Assembly: GCA_039180525.1 (NCBI GenBank)
Contig: JBCDDF010000002.1
Location: 1 to 64,000, forward strand
Direction of reading: 5' to 3'
Source: Halovulum sp039180525
GTDB taxonomy: Bacteria; Pseudomonadota; Alphaproteobacteria; Rhodobacterales; Rhodobacteraceae
DNA length: 64,000 nt
Each line of letters begins with the position of its first letter. Within the stretch, counting starts at the first letter, position 1. Made by a program: the position numbers and the translations under genes. The notes beneath the pieces were generated by a model. The model worked only from the letters and a program-made list of their open reading frames with translations. It was not told the origin of the DNA and did not search any database. Of this stretch, positions 49,687 through 58,474 are shown piece by piece.

Positions 49687-50805
49687 CTATGCCGCCTCCG
49701 CGGTGTAGACCGCGATTGGATCGCCAAGTGCGTCTTCGTCCGGCGTAGTGCCGTGACCCGGCGTGCTGTGGGGGGTTATGACACCCTCGGTCGTCCGGGC
49801 GCCGGTGCCCTGACAGATGTCGACATCCACGAGGTCATCCCCGGGCCAACTGGCCAGCCGGTGGCTTTCTGGCGTCGAACTCGCCAGATGCAGGATGGCC
49901 ATATGCTCCAGCCCACCTCCACCAAGCCCTTCGATATGCATCTGCCATCCCAAGCTGACACCGTAATCGCGCACCTGCCGCGCGCGGGTCAGCCCACCGA
50001 CGCGCCCCGGTTTGATCTTGACCCCTTGTGCGGCCCGCAAGGACCAGGCGCGCTGATGATCCTCGAAGCTATGAAGACATTCATCCAGCATGATCGGATT
50101 TTGCACGCGCGCCGCCACCGTGGCGCATTCCTCAATCGTTTCGCAGGGTTGTTCGACCCAATGTGCCGTGCCCGTGCTATTGAGAACCTGAAGCGCTGTG
50201 CCGGGTGTCCAACCGCGGTTGGCGTCCCATGTGATCCGCTCCCCCTGCGGCAGTGCGGCATCCACCGCGCGAATGCGGTCGATATCCTTGGTCGGATCGG
50301 TATCGCCGAGTTTCACCGAATGCGTGCGGATCCCCCGCGCGCTGTTGCCCTGAAGCGCGCGTGCCATGTCATCGGGGTCCATGGACAACACAGAGGCAAG
50401 CGCCTCAACGGGGGTTGGCGAAGCCCCCCCGAAAAGCTGCCAGAGCGGCAAACCAGCCACTTTGCCCAGAATGTCCCAGCACGCGATATCCAGTCCCGAC
50501 TTCACATAGAGGTGCCCGGGAAGGGCTGCATCCATCACCCGGCTGACGTGCTCCAACCCAAGCGGAGATTCACCGATCAGGTCTGGGGCGATTGTGGCCA
50601 CGCCTGCGCAGATCCCTGTGGCGTGGGCGGGCAAGTACCGCTTGCCCCAGGGACAGGCCTCCCCCCAACCGTGAACGCCCGCATCCGTGTCGATCCGAAT
50701 GATCGTGCTGTCCAAGGCATCGACCCGCGTCCGCCCGCCGCGCAGGACGTACGGCTCGCGCAGCGGGATCGGCACAGACCAGCAGGATATGCGGCTGATC
50801 TTCAC
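49687..50805 (-). CDS. Mandelate racemase/muconate lactonizing-family enzyme (HpbD-like)
   Basis: A 372-residue enolase-superfamily enzyme. Metal ligands are D in TWDANRGW near 195, E in VEQPCET near 220 and D in MLDECLHS near 243. The catalytic lysines fit the second K of HSVKLGD near 165 and GVKIKPGRVGG near 265. The N-terminal capping region (GWGEACPWGKRYLPAHA) and the SVK instead of KxK motif recall 4R-hydroxyproline-betaine 2-epimerase (HpbD). That resemblance is from memory. Its neighbours (Rieske, flavin demethylases, betaine importer) fit an epimerase of a quaternary amino acid. Confidence 0.8.
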   Translation of the reverse strand: MKISRISCWSVPIPLREPYVLRGGRTRVDALDSTIIRIDTDAGVHGWGEACPWGKRYLPAHATGICAGVATIAPDLIGESPLGLEHVSRVMDAALPGHLYVKSGLDIACWDILGKVAGLPLWQLFGGASPTPVEALASVLSMDPDDMARALQGNSARGIRTHSVKLGDTDPTKDIDRIRAVDAALPQGERITWDANRGWTPGTALQVLNSTGTAHWVEQPCETIEECATVAARVQNPIMLDECLHSFEDHQRAWSLRAAQGVKIKPGRVGGLTRARQVRDYGVSLGWQMHIEGLGGGGLEHMAILHLASSTPESHRLASWPGDDLVDVDICQGTGARTTEGVITPHSTPGHGTTPDEDALGDPIAVYTAEAA

Positions 50806-50806
50806 G

Positions 50807-51601
50807 TCATTTTCCCTTGAAGATCGGCGGCCGCTTTTCGTTGAACGCGTTGATCGCCTCGACCCGGTCCTCGGTTCCGATCAGACGATTGTAAGCCTCC
50901 AACTCGAACTGGAACCCGGTATGGGGGTCCATATGCGGTGCCGCGGAAATCGCCCGCTTGGCGCGTAGCGTGGAAAGTGGCGCGTTGGCCGCGATCTTGC
51001 GCGCGGTGGCCAGCGTTTCGTCCATTAGATCGGCATAGGGCACGACCTTGTTGACCAGGCCCCACTCCAACGCCTGCTGCGCCGTGAACGGCTGCCCGGT
51101 CAGGATGATCTCTTTCGCACGCCGCTCGCCCACCGCTGAATGCAACGTCTGGGTCCCGGTACAGCCCGGCATGATCCCAAGCTTTACCTCGGTCAGCGCG
51201 AAGCGCGCATGATCAGCGGCATAGATAAAGTCGCAGTTCAGCGCGTTCTCAAGCCCACCCGCATAGGCCACGCCGTTGACTGCTGCGATCACCGGTACCG
51301 GGCAATCACGCAGAGCCATGACGTTCTGTTCGAAGATTGCATGTTGGCGATGCCAGTCGGCCTCGGTCATCGTCTTGCGTTCTTTCAGATCAGCACCTGC
51401 ACTGAACGCCTTCTCACCACGCGCCGTCAGGATCACGCAGCGGATGCCGTCGGTGTCGACATAGAGCGACCGCATCACCTCCATCTGATCCAGCGCCATC
51501 TGTGTGTTGCGGGCGTTGCGCACCTCGGGCCGGTCGAACATGACGACCAGGATGTGATCCTCAACGCGTTTCACATGCAGGGTCTCGAAATCGGTGCGCA
51601 T
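50807..51601 (-). CDS. Enoyl-CoA hydratase/isomerase-family protein
   Basis: A 264-residue crotonase-fold enzyme. The oxyanion-hole stretch FSAGADLKERKTMT near 66 and the catalytic glutamates in YAGGLENALNCDFIYA near 113 and LTEVKLGIMPGCTGTQ near 135 are present. It is similar in layout to CaiD and methylglutaconyl-CoA hydratases. It lies between the enolase-superfamily gene and the CoA-transferase, spaced by 1-2 bases. Confidence 0.88.
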   Translation of the reverse strand: MRTDFETLHVKRVEDHILVVMFDRPEVRNARNTQMALDQMEVMRSLYVDTDGIRCVILTARGEKAFSAGADLKERKTMTEADWHRQHAIFEQNVMALRDCPVPVIAAVNGVAYAGGLENALNCDFIYAADHARFALTEVKLGIMPGCTGTQTLHSAVGERRAKEIILTGQPFTAQQALEWGLVNKVVPYADLMDETLATARKIAANAPLSTLRAKRAISAAPHMDPHTGFQFELEAYNRLIGTEDRVEAINAFNEKRPPIFKGK

Positions 51602-51603
51602 GA

Positions 51604-52737
51604 TCAGGCTCCCTTCAGTTCCGCTGTGTGTTGGCCCAAAGACGGCGGCATCGAGCGTAGCGCTGGGCGTTCGCCATCGAAGCTCAGTGGGAGGCCAATC
51701 AGGTTAGGTGTCGCATCCGGCCGGGATTGCACGATGCCAAGCGCCTGCGTCTGCTCATCCTGGAGCATCTCGGTAATCGTGCGGACAGGCGCGCAGGGAA
51801 CCCCCGCCTCTTCCAGGGTGCCAATCCAGTGATCCCGCGGTTTCGCGGCAAGGATCGGCATCAGATGCCCGTTCAGATCGGCCAGATTTGCATACCGCAG
51901 TTGGTTGGTCGCAAAGCGCGGCTCCTCCAGAAGGTCGACCCGGCCAAGCGCCCGACAGAGCTTCTCGAACAACCGGTCATTGGGAGCGGAGACGACAAGA
52001 TAGCCGTCCGCACACTCGTAGGCCTGATAGGGGGCCATGCCGCGCGCGCCGGAGCCGACCTTCTCAGGGTTCTTTCCGTCCACCTGCACCATCGCGGCCT
52101 GGTTCGCGACCCAGGTCACCGCCGTCTCGTAGAGCGAGCCGTCGACGATCGCGCCCCGCCCTGTCTGGGTGCGCTTATAGAGTGCTGCCAGAATGCCGAT
52201 CGCGCCCCACATGCCCGAGCCCATATCGACGATGGACACGCCCACGCGCACCGGCGGGCGACCCGGCTCTCCGGTGACGGACATGATCCCACCCGCCGCC
52301 TGCATCAGAGGGTCGTAGCCAGGCGCAGTGGCCTTTGGTCCAACCGCGCCGAAAGCACCGAGGTTGAAATAGATCAGCCGAGGATTGGCCAGCGTCAGCG
52401 TCGGCGCATCAAGACCCAGATCCGCCACCTTTCCGGGCCGCATGTTTTGCAAGACGACATCTGCCTTTGTCTCACAGAACTCCCGCAGCCAGCGCCGATC
52501 TTGGTCATCCCGCAACTCCAGCGTGATGCTTTCCTTGTTGGCGTTCAGCGCTTCGAAGAACGAGGACCGCCCATCGGGAAACATGCGCCCCCATTGGCGC
52601 GCGTCATCGCCCTTGGGGCTTTCGATCTTCACGACCCGCGCGCCCAGACATCCCAAGATCCACGCCCCAAAAGGCGCCGCCACGCTGGTGCCAAGTTCGA
52701 CGACGGTGATCCCGTCCAGAGGTGTAGCACTGCTCAT
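51604..52737 (-). CDS. Type III CoA-transferase (CaiB/BaiF family)
   Basis: A 377-residue family III CoA-transferase. Seen: GITVVELGTSVAAPFGAWIL near 8, SPKGDDARQWGRMF near 39, and the catalytic aspartate in VSIVDMGSGMWGAIG near 167. It moves CoA onto a carboxylic acid. ATGA coupling with the flavoprotein gene upstream makes it the second gene of the operon. CaiB of carnitine metabolism is one member. Confidence 0.88.
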   Translation of the reverse strand: MSSATPLDGITVVELGTSVAAPFGAWILGCLGARVVKIESPKGDDARQWGRMFPDGRSSFFEALNANKESITLELRDDQDRRWLREFCETKADVVLQNMRPGKVADLGLDAPTLTLANPRLIYFNLGAFGAVGPKATAPGYDPLMQAAGGIMSVTGEPGRPPVRVGVSIVDMGSGMWGAIGILAALYKRTQTGRGAIVDGSLYETAVTWVANQAAMVQVDGKNPEKVGSGARGMAPYQAYECADGYLVVSAPNDRLFEKLCRALGRVDLLEEPRFATNQLRYANLADLNGHLMPILAAKPRDHWIGTLEEAGVPCAPVRTITEMLQDEQTQALGIVQSRPDATPNLIGLPLSFDGERPALRSMPPSLGQHTAELKGA

Positions 52738-54815
52738 TCCGCGGCATCCCGCACTGCGGGGCCACCCCAGCCGACCGTGTTGAACGACGGCACAATATCT
52801 TCCCGCAGGAATGGCACCACATCGGGGTCTGCAAGCCCCAGATCGCGTGCGAATTTATGGCCCGAAAAGACGGCGGACGCGATGGTGGCCGGCGCCTCAC
52901 AGTCGCCGATCGCAACGATCCGCTGCGCGTCGCCTGCCGTCCGCAACGCGTGGAACAGATCGTTGTTCGGCGCCTGCCCCGCAACCATCACGACCGCATC
53001 GCAGGCCATGTCTTGTGCGTCGGTCCCATAAATCCCGCCGATCTTCACACCGCCCGCGACAACGCCGCGCAGCTCCATAAGCGGTAGAATGCGGACACTC
53101 AATTCCGCCATGCGCTTCTGGATGTGTTTGATTTCAAGCGAGAATTGCGTGAATCCCGCGAACTGCGCGGCCGGCGTGACCACCGTCACATCGCAGCCCT
53201 GCCTGCGCAACGCCTCGGCCATGACAGAGGCCATGTAGAAATGATCGTCGTCCCAGATCACCACATGGCCCAAGACGTGCGTCCCCGCCATGATGTCATC
53301 GGGCGTCAGGACAACCGCGCCCTCCGCGACCGACACCGGCGCCACGAAATGCCGACCCACGCCATCGCGGCGCCAATGCGACCCCGTGGCGACGGCCACC
53401 AGGGAACACTCCGTCTCGGCCACCTCCGCGACCCCCATTCGGCTGTCCAGAAACACGTCCACATTCGTCATCTTCTGGATCTGCTGGACGCGGTAGTCGC
53501 GCACCCGCGACCAGGCCGACAGACCGGGCAAGCGGCTCTCCAATGTCACACGGCCCCCCAGTTCCGTCCGAGCCTCGGCCAGCAGCACGTCATAGCCGCG
53601 CTGACCCATCACCCGGGCGGCCTCCAGCCCTGCCGGCCCCGCACCCACAATAAGCACCGTGTCGTCCGTCTCGCGCGGCGCGACACGCTCCGGGTGCCAG
53701 CCGCGTCGCCATTCCTCACTCATCGTGGGGTTCTGAGTGCAGCGGATCGGCGCCATGAGGTAGTTGTTGGTCACGCACATGTTGCAGCCGATGCATTCCC
53801 GTATGTCATCCATCGCCCCGGTTCGGATTTTCTCCGGCAGGAACGGATCGGCGATCGAGGGCCGTGCGGCGCCGATCAGATCCAGCACGCCCCGTTTGAT
53901 CTGTCCCACCATCGTATCGGGCGAGGTAAAGCGGCCCACACCCACCACGGGTTTGGTCGTCACCTGCTTCACGAAATCCACGTATTTCTCTTGCCGCCCC
54001 TCCTCGCCGAAGCGCGACGAGATGGAATCCTGCGGCCAGGAGCCGACATTCACGTCCCAGATATCCGGCAAGTCGGCCAGCATCTCGACCACCTCGCGCC
54101 CCTCGCCGTCGCAGCAGATGCCGGCGGGCCCGATCAACTCATCGACCGAAAGCCGAACGCCCACGGCGCAGGCGTCGCCGATGGCATCCTTGGCGATCTC
54201 GATCAACTCGCGCAGCAGCCGCACGCGGTTTTCCAGCGTCCCGCCATATTCGTCGCTCCGCCGATTGTGACGGCGCGATATGAAGTGGAACGGCAGCGCC
54301 AGATCATGCGCGGCGTATATGTTCACGATGTCGAACCCGGCCTGCACCGCGTTCAATGCCGCCGCACGCGTCCAACGATGCAGCGCCTGGATATCGGCCT
54401 TGTCGATGGCGCGTGTATGGGTCGGAAAGTTCCCGAACGCCGGGCCGCCCGAAGGTGAGAACGGCACCTCCCGGCTGATGATGTTGGGCGTGACATATCC
54501 GTTATGGGCCAGCATCAGCCCTGCCAGACTGCCATGGGCATGAACCGCATCGGTCATGCGCGCCAGGATCGGAATGTCTTGTTCGTCCCAGAGCCGCACG
54601 TTGCGGGTGTTGTCGGACGTATAGTGGAAATCGCATTGTTCCGCGAAGACGACACCCCAACCGCCCTCGGCTTTGACGCCGCGCATCGCCGCCATGGAAC
54701 TCGGGTAATTCCGTCCCATACCGTTACATTGAGGGGTCTGATAGAATCGATTGCGACTTGTGACCGGACCGATCCGGACCGGCTCGAACAATACATCGTA
54801 TCGGGACTCGCGCAT
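52734..54815 (-). CDS. Trimethylamine/dimethylamine dehydrogenase-like flavoprotein
   Basis: A 693-residue TMADH-family protein: FMN barrel (1-335), 4Fe-4S site (C341, C344, C347, C359) and a C-terminal dinucleotide domain (VLIVGAGPAGLEAARVM near 389). Cys30 in RFYQTPQC aligns with the cysteine that binds FMN covalently in TMADH. The catalytic tyrosine and histidine (IYAAH, 167-170) and the W260/D263 pair are kept. Of the three aromatic cage residues of TMADH (Tyr60, Trp264, Trp355, as I recall) only the first Trp is kept; Gln60 and a non-Trp replace the others. So it is probably an N-demethylase or amine dehydrogenase for a different, more polar amine. First gene of the 12-gene operon. Confidence 0.82.
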   Translation of the reverse strand: MRESRYDVLFEPVRIGPVTSRNRFYQTPQCNGMGRNYPSSMAAMRGVKAEGGWGVVFAEQCDFHYTSDNTRNVRLWDEQDIPILARMTDAVHAHGSLAGLMLAHNGYVTPNIISREVPFSPSGGPAFGNFPTHTRAIDKADIQALHRWTRAAALNAVQAGFDIVNIYAAHDLALPFHFISRRHNRRSDEYGGTLENRVRLLRELIEIAKDAIGDACAVGVRLSVDELIGPAGICCDGEGREVVEMLADLPDIWDVNVGSWPQDSISSRFGEEGRQEKYVDFVKQVTTKPVVGVGRFTSPDTMVGQIKRGVLDLIGAARPSIADPFLPEKIRTGAMDDIRECIGCNMCVTNNYLMAPIRCTQNPTMSEEWRRGWHPERVAPRETDDTVLIVGAGPAGLEAARVMGQRGYDVLLAEARTELGGRVTLESRLPGLSAWSRVRDYRVQQIQKMTNVDVFLDSRMGVAEVAETECSLVAVATGSHWRRDGVGRHFVAPVSVAEGAVVLTPDDIMAGTHVLGHVVIWDDDHFYMASVMAEALRRQGCDVTVVTPAAQFAGFTQFSLEIKHIQKRMAELSVRILPLMELRGVVAGGVKIGGIYGTDAQDMACDAVVMVAGQAPNNDLFHALRTAGDAQRIVAIGDCEAPATIASAVFSGHKFARDLGLADPDVVPFLREDIVPSFNTVGWGGPAVRDAAE

Positions 54816-54940
54816 GGCCCGCCCTCTGGCTTGAGCATTAGTAAACTTTCTTGAATTTTACTCAATGTCAATCCAGAGGTTCGCGTGGCGCGCCGGAACA
54901 AGAAGACACATGAACATCGCGCACACGTCGCGAAGGAGAC

Positions 54941-54955
54941 TTGACTGAAAGTCAA
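54941..54955. promoter_or_regulatory. TTGAC-N5-GTCAA motif between divergent catabolic operons
   Basis: TTGAC (54941-54945), TGAAA, GTCAA (54951-54955). It is identical in layout to the site at 39903. It lies between the TMADH-like gene (start 54815) and the plus-strand FAH remnant (start 55002), where it could control both directions. The 54816-55001 region is AT-rich and holds no other gene. Confidence 0.6.
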
Positions 54956-55001
54956 TTTTATTTCTCCATAATAAATACTTCGGGAGGGAGGAGCGAGGCG
55001 C

Positions 55002-55382
55002 ATGCAACTGATGGGGTTCGACGACGCCGGGACCCGGCGTCCGGGTCTCGTGGATGCGCATTGCATCCGCCACGACCTGTCGAACCGTTGCGCCGATGCC
55101 GAAAGCCAAAAGACTGCTATGCGCACTGACCGGGAAGTCGACCCGGGCGGCCCGATCCGCATCCGCGCGACGGACACCGCCAAGGTCAACGCTATATCTG
55201 TCGCCTATCTCGGCGAACCCGTGACGCTGGAACCCGTCGATATAGTCCCCACGGGCACGCCTGCGGGTGTCGGCAAGGGCCAAGCGCCGCAGCCGATCTG
55301 GCTGACAATCGAGTGTCGGATGCGCTGCGACATCGAAGGTTTGGCCGATCGGCACCACACCATGGCCGCGGCCCGCCCATGA
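55002..55382 (+). pseudogene. Fumarylacetoacetate hydrolase-family ORF with internal deletion
   Basis: A 126-codon frame starting MQLMGFDDAGTRRPGLVD, like the N-terminus of FAH proteins. It ends with DIVPTGTPAGVGKGQ, the near-terminal FAH signature, then CRMRCDIEGLADRHHT. The roughly 150 residues between these parts that carry the metal site are missing, replaced by about 45 unrelated residues. A good GGGAGGGAGGAGCGAGG precedes the ATG, and the stop overlaps the next start (55379). It is probably a deleted gene still serving as the leader of the operon. Confidence 0.65.
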
Positions 55383-57346
55383 CTGCGCACCCGCACTTCC
55401 CGATCCTGCTGTCACCACTCCACATCGGGCCGGTGCGGCTTAGAAACCGCATGGTCTCGACGGGGCACGGCACCCGCATGGCCGCCAACCGTGTCGCCAG
55501 CGATGCGCTGATCGCCTATCACGAGGCCCGCGCCCGGGGCGGCGCCGGGCTGATCATCACCGAAGCCGCGATGATCGACGAGGCGGGTGTCTATTCGAAC
55601 AGCCACCTGGTCGTGGACACTGACCACGTGATCCCCTCGCTCACCAAATTGGCCGATGCTGTCCACGTCCACGGCGCGAAGATCTTTGGCCAGGTCTTTC
55701 ATCTGGGCCTTGAACAGATGTGTGAACTCGACGGCCGCCGCGCGGCCGCACTCGGCCCCTCCGGCGGCACGTCGGAGCGTTATCATGTCTCTGGCCGCAA
55801 GATGCCTCTGACGAAGATCAAGCAGCTCATCGGCAAATTCGGCACCGCCGCCGCCCGGATGAAGGCCGCGGGTTTCGACGGGATCGAGGTCGCCGCCAGC
55901 CACGGCTATCTGATTGCTCAATTCCTGTCCCCGCAGATCAATCAGCGCGGGGATGATTACGGCGGCAGCCCGAAAAACCGGATGCGGTTCCTGAACGATG
56001 TGCTGGCCGAGATCCGCGCCCAAATCGGCCTGGATATGCCCATCGGCGTGCGCATCTCGGGCGATGAGCTGGCCAGCGACGGTCTGACCCCCGACGAAGT
56101 GCTGGACGTCTGTGACCGGTTGGAGGCCAGCGGCAACGTCAGCTACCTCAACATCACCTCAGGTTCTTCACGCCAGGCCGGATCTGCTGTGCACATCGTT
56201 CCACCCATGAGCACCGATATGGCGCTGACCGCCGACTACGCCGCTGCCATCCGCGCGCGTGTCTCGATGCCGGTCATGGCGGTGGGCCGGATCAACCACC
56301 CGGGCACGGCAGAGCAGGTCCTGTCTTCGGGCCAGGCCGATTTCTGTGGCATGACCCGGGCGCTGATCACAGATCCTGAGTTTCCCAACAAGCTGATGCA
56401 GGGCCGTACCGAAGATGTCCGTGTCTGCATCGGCTGCAATCAGGCGTGCATCGACCGGATGCACCGGGGCTTTCATGTCTCTTGCATCCAGCACCCCGAA
56501 ACCGGGCGCGAGCTGCTGTTCGGTCAGATCGAGCCGGCGACGACCCCCAAGAGGATCCTTATCGCGGGCGGCGGCCCCGGAGGCTTGAAAGCCGCTGCCG
56601 CTGCCGCCGCGCGGGGCCATGACGTGACGCTTTACGAGGCACAATCGCGTCTGGGTGGACAGGCCCAGATCGCCCAATTGCTCCCCCGCCGCGCGGAGTT
56701 CGGCGGCATAACCGGCAATCTGGAACGCGAAGCCCGCAATGCCGGCGCGAAGATCTTCACCGGCACCCGCGTCACCCGCGCACTGGTGGAAGCCGAGGCA
56801 CCGGACACCGTCATCATCGCCACCGGCGCCACCAGCTTCCGGCCTGAAATCGACGGCATCGACGAAGGCCATGTTGTGGACGCCTGGGCCGCGCTGGAAG
56901 GCGGTGCCAATATCGGGGGCCGCGTGGTCATCGCCGACTGGCGCTGCGACTGGGTGGGTCTTGGCCTGGCCGAGAAACTGGCCAAAGACGGCTGCTCGGT
57001 CCGGCTTGTGTCCACCGGCCATGTCGCCGGTGAGATGATCCCCCGCTACATGCGCGATCTATGGCTGGGTGAGATGCACAAGCTCGGCGTCGAGATGATC
57101 CCGATGGCACGTCTGTTCGGCGTGGACGACGACAGCGTCTACTTCCAGCACATCGCCAGCTTTGAGCCGGTGATCTGCGAAGACGTCGACACGGTCATCC
57201 TGGCGCAAGGCCATCAGCCTGTCACGGATCTTGAGGACGACCTGCAAGAGTGGCCCGGTACGGTTCACGTCATCGGCGATGCGCTCGCCGCCCGGACCGC
57301 CGAAGAAGCGGTACTCGAAGGACTGGAAGCCGGGGCCGCGCCCTGA
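55379..57346 (+). CDS. OYE-family 4Fe-4S flavoenzyme (N-methylproline demethylase/dienoyl-CoA reductase-like)
   Basis: A 655-residue protein with an FMN TIM barrel (1-340; LRNRMVSTGHGTRMA near 22, AASHGYLIAQFLSPQINQR near 175), a cysteine cluster (CIGCNQACIDR near 348 to VSCIQHP) and an FAD/NAD domain (RILIAGGGPGGLKAAAAAAA near 388). This matches the group that includes N-methylproline demethylase (StcD/HpbA type) and 2,4-dienoyl-CoA reductase. The covalent-FMN cysteine of TMADH is absent. It is followed by two Rieske oxygenases, so a stepwise N-demethylation is the likely role. Confidence 0.78.
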   Translation: MTAHPHFPILLSPLHIGPVRLRNRMVSTGHGTRMAANRVASDALIAYHEARARGGAGLIITEAAMIDEAGVYSNSHLVVDTDHVIPSLTKLADAVHVHGAKIFGQVFHLGLEQMCELDGRRAAALGPSGGTSERYHVSGRKMPLTKIKQLIGKFGTAAARMKAAGFDGIEVAASHGYLIAQFLSPQINQRGDDYGGSPKNRMRFLNDVLAEIRAQIGLDMPIGVRISGDELASDGLTPDEVLDVCDRLEASGNVSYLNITSGSSRQAGSAVHIVPPMSTDMALTADYAAAIRARVSMPVMAVGRINHPGTAEQVLSSGQADFCGMTRALITDPEFPNKLMQGRTEDVRVCIGCNQACIDRMHRGFHVSCIQHPETGRELLFGQIEPATTPKRILIAGGGPGGLKAAAAAAARGHDVTLYEAQSRLGGQAQIAQLLPRRAEFGGITGNLEREARNAGAKIFTGTRVTRALVEAEAPDTVIIATGATSFRPEIDGIDEGHVVDAWAALEGGANIGGRVVIADWRCDWVGLGLAEKLAKDGCSVRLVSTGHVAGEMIPRYMRDLWLGEMHKLGVEMIPMARLFGVDDDSVYFQHIASFEPVICEDVDTVILAQGHQPVTDLEDDLQEWPGTVHVIGDALAARTAEEAVLEGLEAGAAP

Positions 57347-57361
57347 TCGGAAAGGAACCGA

Positions 57362-58474
57362 ATGCGCCTGGACGAGACCTTGCAACACCTGGACACTCTG
57401 TCCGATGCCATCGATGCCGGCTGGGGCCTGCCGGTACGAAGCTACTCGGATCCGGCTTGGCACGCCCGCGAACGGGCCGCGATCTTCGACAAGTCCTGGT
57501 ACTATATCGGCATGGCGCAGACCGTCCCCGATGCAGGCGATGTCATCCTTGGCCACGCGGGTCTGATCCCCGTCATCGTCGCGCGCGGCCAAGACGGAAC
57601 CCTGCGTGCCATGGCCAATGTCTGCCGCCATCGGGGGCATCCGGTCTGTCGATCGAACGGCAATCACCGCACGCTCAGTTGCCCGTATCATGGCTGGACC
57701 TACGGGCTCGACGGGCGCCTGCGGGGCGCGCCGGGTTCGGAACACGAGGCCGCCTTCGACAGGTCCCAATTCGGCCTTTTACCGCTGGCCATCGATACAT
57801 GGGGCCCAATGATCTTCGTTTCGCCCGACGCCGGTGCCAAACCTCTGGTCGAGCACTTTCCCGACTTCTCTGCCATCGCCGATGATCGCGGCTTCGATCT
57901 CGACCCCCACCGCTACCGGTTCCATCGCCGCTACCACGGCACCGCCAAGGCGAACTGGAAGATCTGGTATGACAACACGCTGGAATGCTTCCACTGCCCA
58001 CATGTCCACGGCGCATCCTTCAACGACGCCTACGCGGTGGACCAGGGCGACTACGACTGCCGCATCGCGGACCGCGTCGTCAGCTATCATTTCCCGCCCA
58101 AGCCTCAGCGCCGTGCCAACCGCCTACAGGTGACGTGGAACCGGCACCTCCACCTCTTTCCCGGCTTCTTTGCCGCCCAGCAGGACGACATCATGCTGGT
58201 CCATCAGATGCGCGTCATCGACCCGGACACGACCACCGTCTTTTGGGACATTCTGGCCGAAGATGGCGCGGACCCGGACCGGGTCGAAGGCTGGGCCAAG
58301 ATCTGGGAAGACACATTGGTCGAGGACAAGGAGGCGGTGGAGGCCGTCCATGCCAATATCTCGCCCCAGACCTTCACCGCCAACCGTTACATGTCCGCAC
58401 GCGAACCCGTGCCGGGGCATATCAACCGGTGGACTTTGGATGCGCTTCGTCATGCCGAGGAGACCGCGCCATGA
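57362..58474 (+). CDS. Rieske oxygenase alpha subunit, quaternary-amine (CntA/GbcA) type
   Basis: A 370-residue Rieske non-heme iron oxygenase. The Rieske cluster is C88/H90 and C107/H110 (CRHRGHPVC, CPYHGW). The iron histidines are H211 and H216 (LECFHCPHVH). The bridging acid before the iron site is Glu208 rather than the Asp of aromatic dioxygenases; a Glu here is typical of carnitine and betaine monooxygenases, which cleave C-N bonds of quaternary amines. No reductase gene is adjacent. Stop and start overlap with the second Rieske gene. Confidence 0.83.
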   Translation: MRLDETLQHLDTLSDAIDAGWGLPVRSYSDPAWHARERAAIFDKSWYYIGMAQTVPDAGDVILGHAGLIPVIVARGQDGTLRAMANVCRHRGHPVCRSNGNHRTLSCPYHGWTYGLDGRLRGAPGSEHEAAFDRSQFGLLPLAIDTWGPMIFVSPDAGAKPLVEHFPDFSAIADDRGFDLDPHRYRFHRRYHGTAKANWKIWYDNTLECFHCPHVHGASFNDAYAVDQGDYDCRIADRVVSYHFPPKPQRRANRLQVTWNRHLHLFPGFFAAQQDDIMLVHQMRVIDPDTTTVFWDILAEDGADPDRVEGWAKIWEDTLVEDKEAVEAVHANISPQTFTANRYMSAREPVPGHINRWTLDALRHAEETAP

